The notes beneath the pieces were generated by a model. That model was not told where the DNA came from. It saw only the letters and a program-made list of their open reading frames with translations, and did not search any database. The position numbers and the translations under genes were made by a program. Below, piece after piece: positions 62,297 through 64,000 of a DNA stretch of 64,000 nt. Position 1 is the first letter of the stretch, and each line of letters opens with the position of its first letter. The DNA is from Gamsiella multidivaricata (lineage: Eukaryota; Mortierellomycota; Mortierellomycetes; Mortierellales; Mortierellaceae): assembly GCF_025024155.1 (NCBI RefSeq), contig NW_026251774.1, positions 124,001 through 188,000 of the forward strand. Reading direction: 5' to 3'.

Positions 62297-63559
62297 GTTG
62301 CTTCGTTGAGGGGGTCTCTCCTGTTATCATAGAGCAGATGGCGGCGATATTAGTGACCTTGTGGTCGATTAAAATACCTGTGCGAGTAGCCAGTATACGT
62401 ACTTATACTTGACAGATACCTCAGTAACGCAATGGGATCCAATCAGTCGCAGTGGACTGGTATACTACAGACGCAGTGGTAGCAGAATGAGCTATCGTAA
62501 ATCAAAGCATTAATATCCATAGGAGCTGCATGAACTGTATCATATGTGGCTACTCGGCCAACTGATGACGCCCCACCTTGGAAGTGTTTATTCGACTCTT
62601 GTTTCCTTTGATTGGATGCAGAGGTACTGCTGAAGATTTGTCTTCTTCGTGCCTCCTAGCAGCGATACCAACTGCCCATCGTGAAGCATGCAGGATTAAT
62701 AACCCTGAAACATGCCTATAAACTACTGTCGACTGACAAGAAACACTGCCTCACCTCAACAGGAATCCGGCTCTCGAGTTCTTTCACCAGCCGAGGAGAT
62801 AGTCCGTCCCTGCGCAATGTTCTCTACTCTAACTCTTTGTTTAAGGCGGCCTGGTTTGCATACGAATAGGGCGGTCGAGTGGAATGATATTCGCTTCCCT
62901 CGTCACTTCTAACAGAGATTCCTGTGATCATGAAAGAGGGGATTATTATCCATTGCACATGAATGGCTGTTCCCCTGATCTCGGCCATTCTAGCATTAGC
63001 ACTCTTGGCTCGACTGTGGTTGTTCAGGCATATTCAGGGATGGGGCTTCTGCAGATAAACTGTGTCTTTATTACCAATGAGTCGCCACTGGACTGTGCTT
63101 ATTGAGATCGAGTAGAGACGTATGAGAGACAGACAGAAGAGCGAGAAAAGATGAGAAAGATAAAAGACAGTTCCTGATGGATTGAGGGAGGGCGAATCTG
63201 AGAAGAAGGGAAGTGGGAAAGTGGGAAAGTGTGAAAAGAGGGAAAAAGAGTGCATCCATCGTTGCAGCATTCGCCAAACGGAGCCAATGCTTGTAGTCAG
63301 ATTATTCCCTCGCCCTGGTGTAACGTGTAATGGGTTCTGTTGTTTTCCGTCTCTCCTTCGCATCCGAGTATCGTTTACAGAATGCGAGGCCGAGAACAAA
63401 TGTGCAAAAGTAGTAGAGGAACATAGTAAACTATTTTCCCAAAAAAAAAAAAAAAAAAAGAGAGCGCGAAGAAGTCGCATGTTAGATGGGGCCGATTCTG
63501 AGAAAGAGTAAGCTAAATCAATCAAAAGCAAAAAAAATCAAGATTTTTCAAATTCGTAC
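62297..63559. other. Intergenic region
   Basis: No gene was supported between the start of the NLR-type gene and the last visible exon of the arrestin-like gene. An A-run of 19 lies at about 63441-63459. The stretch just left of 63560 should be intron or 3' sequence of the arrestin-like gene. Confidence 0.4.
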
Positions 63560-64000
63560 CTGTTTGTTCCCGTAGGGAGTCGAGGGCATAGCCGCAAGTG
63601 AGTGCGGATGAGTGACCGACATTGCTATTGATGATGAAGGTCCAGACCGAGCAGGCTCGCGCGCATTGGGGTCGCATAACGATCGCTCACTCCAAACCGA
63701 GGTGGACTCCTCGGCACGCAACAACGACGCCTCTGTCTCCTCACAAGTCCACACCGCGATCTGAGGCGGGGTCAGGATGGAGTCGGGTGCTGGTGAGTTC
63801 ACGACCCAGATCTCTTGAGATGCTTCGACGTTCGAGAGGCTCGGAAACGGTCGCTGCAGGACTGCACGCACTGTGTACCGGGTCTTTGTGTGGGGTCCGT
63901 AATTGCTCGACGGCGGTACAGATACAGTCGACTCGACACTTGATAATGAAGCCGGTGATGGTGATGATGATGATGAAGTTGGGACAATACCGCCGGCGGC
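63560..64000 (-). CDS. Arrestin-like protein, partial (5' end outside window)
   Basis: A minus-strand frame is open to the window edge and ends at a GTACGA donor after codons for TPYGNKQ (exon end 63560). It encodes a Ser/Pro-rich stretch and then YTVRAVLQRPFPSLSNVEAS followed by QEIWVVNSPAPD, which resembles the arrestin N-domain beta strands of fungal ART/PalF-type trafficking adaptors (YxVxAxLxRP...). Downstream exons are not identified to the left. Family assignment rests on one short block. Confidence 0.5.

Overview
The window is a nuclear segment of a fungus, most likely a Mortierellomycotina species (Mortierella/Linnemannia-like). The evidence is short GT-AG introns (about 50-170 nt) in nearly every gene, long disordered S/T/P/Q-rich proteins, T-rich and CT-rich gene flanks, and typical families of that group: an ARM-like/NACHT/pentapeptide/WD40 NLR, a single-pass kelch protein, an HSPA12-type Hsp70, and a degraded gene of a family I associate with Mortierellaceae. 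No bacterial operon, CRISPR array or viral gene module was seen.

Layout. 1-3.4 kb: no gene recognised. 3.4-6.0 kb (+): single-pass membrane protein with a long disordered tail. 7.0 kb: tRNA-Gly(GCC). 7.2-13.1 kb: a repeat island with a dead Tc1/mariner copy, a dead pogo/Tigger copy, terminal-inverted-repeat-like ends, and two stretches of 28S rRNA-derived sequence. 13.4-17.6 kb (-): six-exon Na+/H+ antiporter. 18.5-21.4 kb (-): HSPA12-like protein. 22.6-24.9 kb (+): kelch receptor-like protein. 26.2 kb: small hypothetical. 30.4-34.0 kb (+): bZIP factor with 121 consecutive glutamines. 34.8-36.9 kb (-): multi-lesion pseudogene. 37.4-44.9 kb (-): four head-to-tail paralogs of the translation helicase eIF4A, three with intact reading frames after splicing and one dead, each having lost a different set of helicase motifs. 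45.1-46.0 kb (-): coiled-coil protein. 47.2-49.4 kb (-): protein with an integrase-type H2C2 zinc-binding domain. 52.6-56.4 kb (+): large RS-rich protein with a C-terminal domain resembling the AF4/FMR2 (AFF) homology domain. 57.3-57.8 kb: a second, inverted copy of the composite 28S repeat. 57.9-62.3 kb (-): NLR-type gene with one frameshift and one stop. 63.6-64.0 kb (-): partial arrestin-like gene running off the window.

The most unusual content is the eIF4A-derived cluster. Gene models close in frame across three (37434-38825), three (39746-41089) and five (42729-44881) exons, and an intron at the same place and phase is shared by all four copies. One copy keeps the second RecA domain motifs and has lost the ATP-binding motifs of the first; its neighbour shows the reverse; a third has lost nearly all of them but remains open. 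This pattern suggests retained, catalytically altered eIF4A paralogs rather than simple decay.

All exon boundaries were derived by hand from GT-AG sites, phase and family similarity; none was confirmed with transcripts or database searches.
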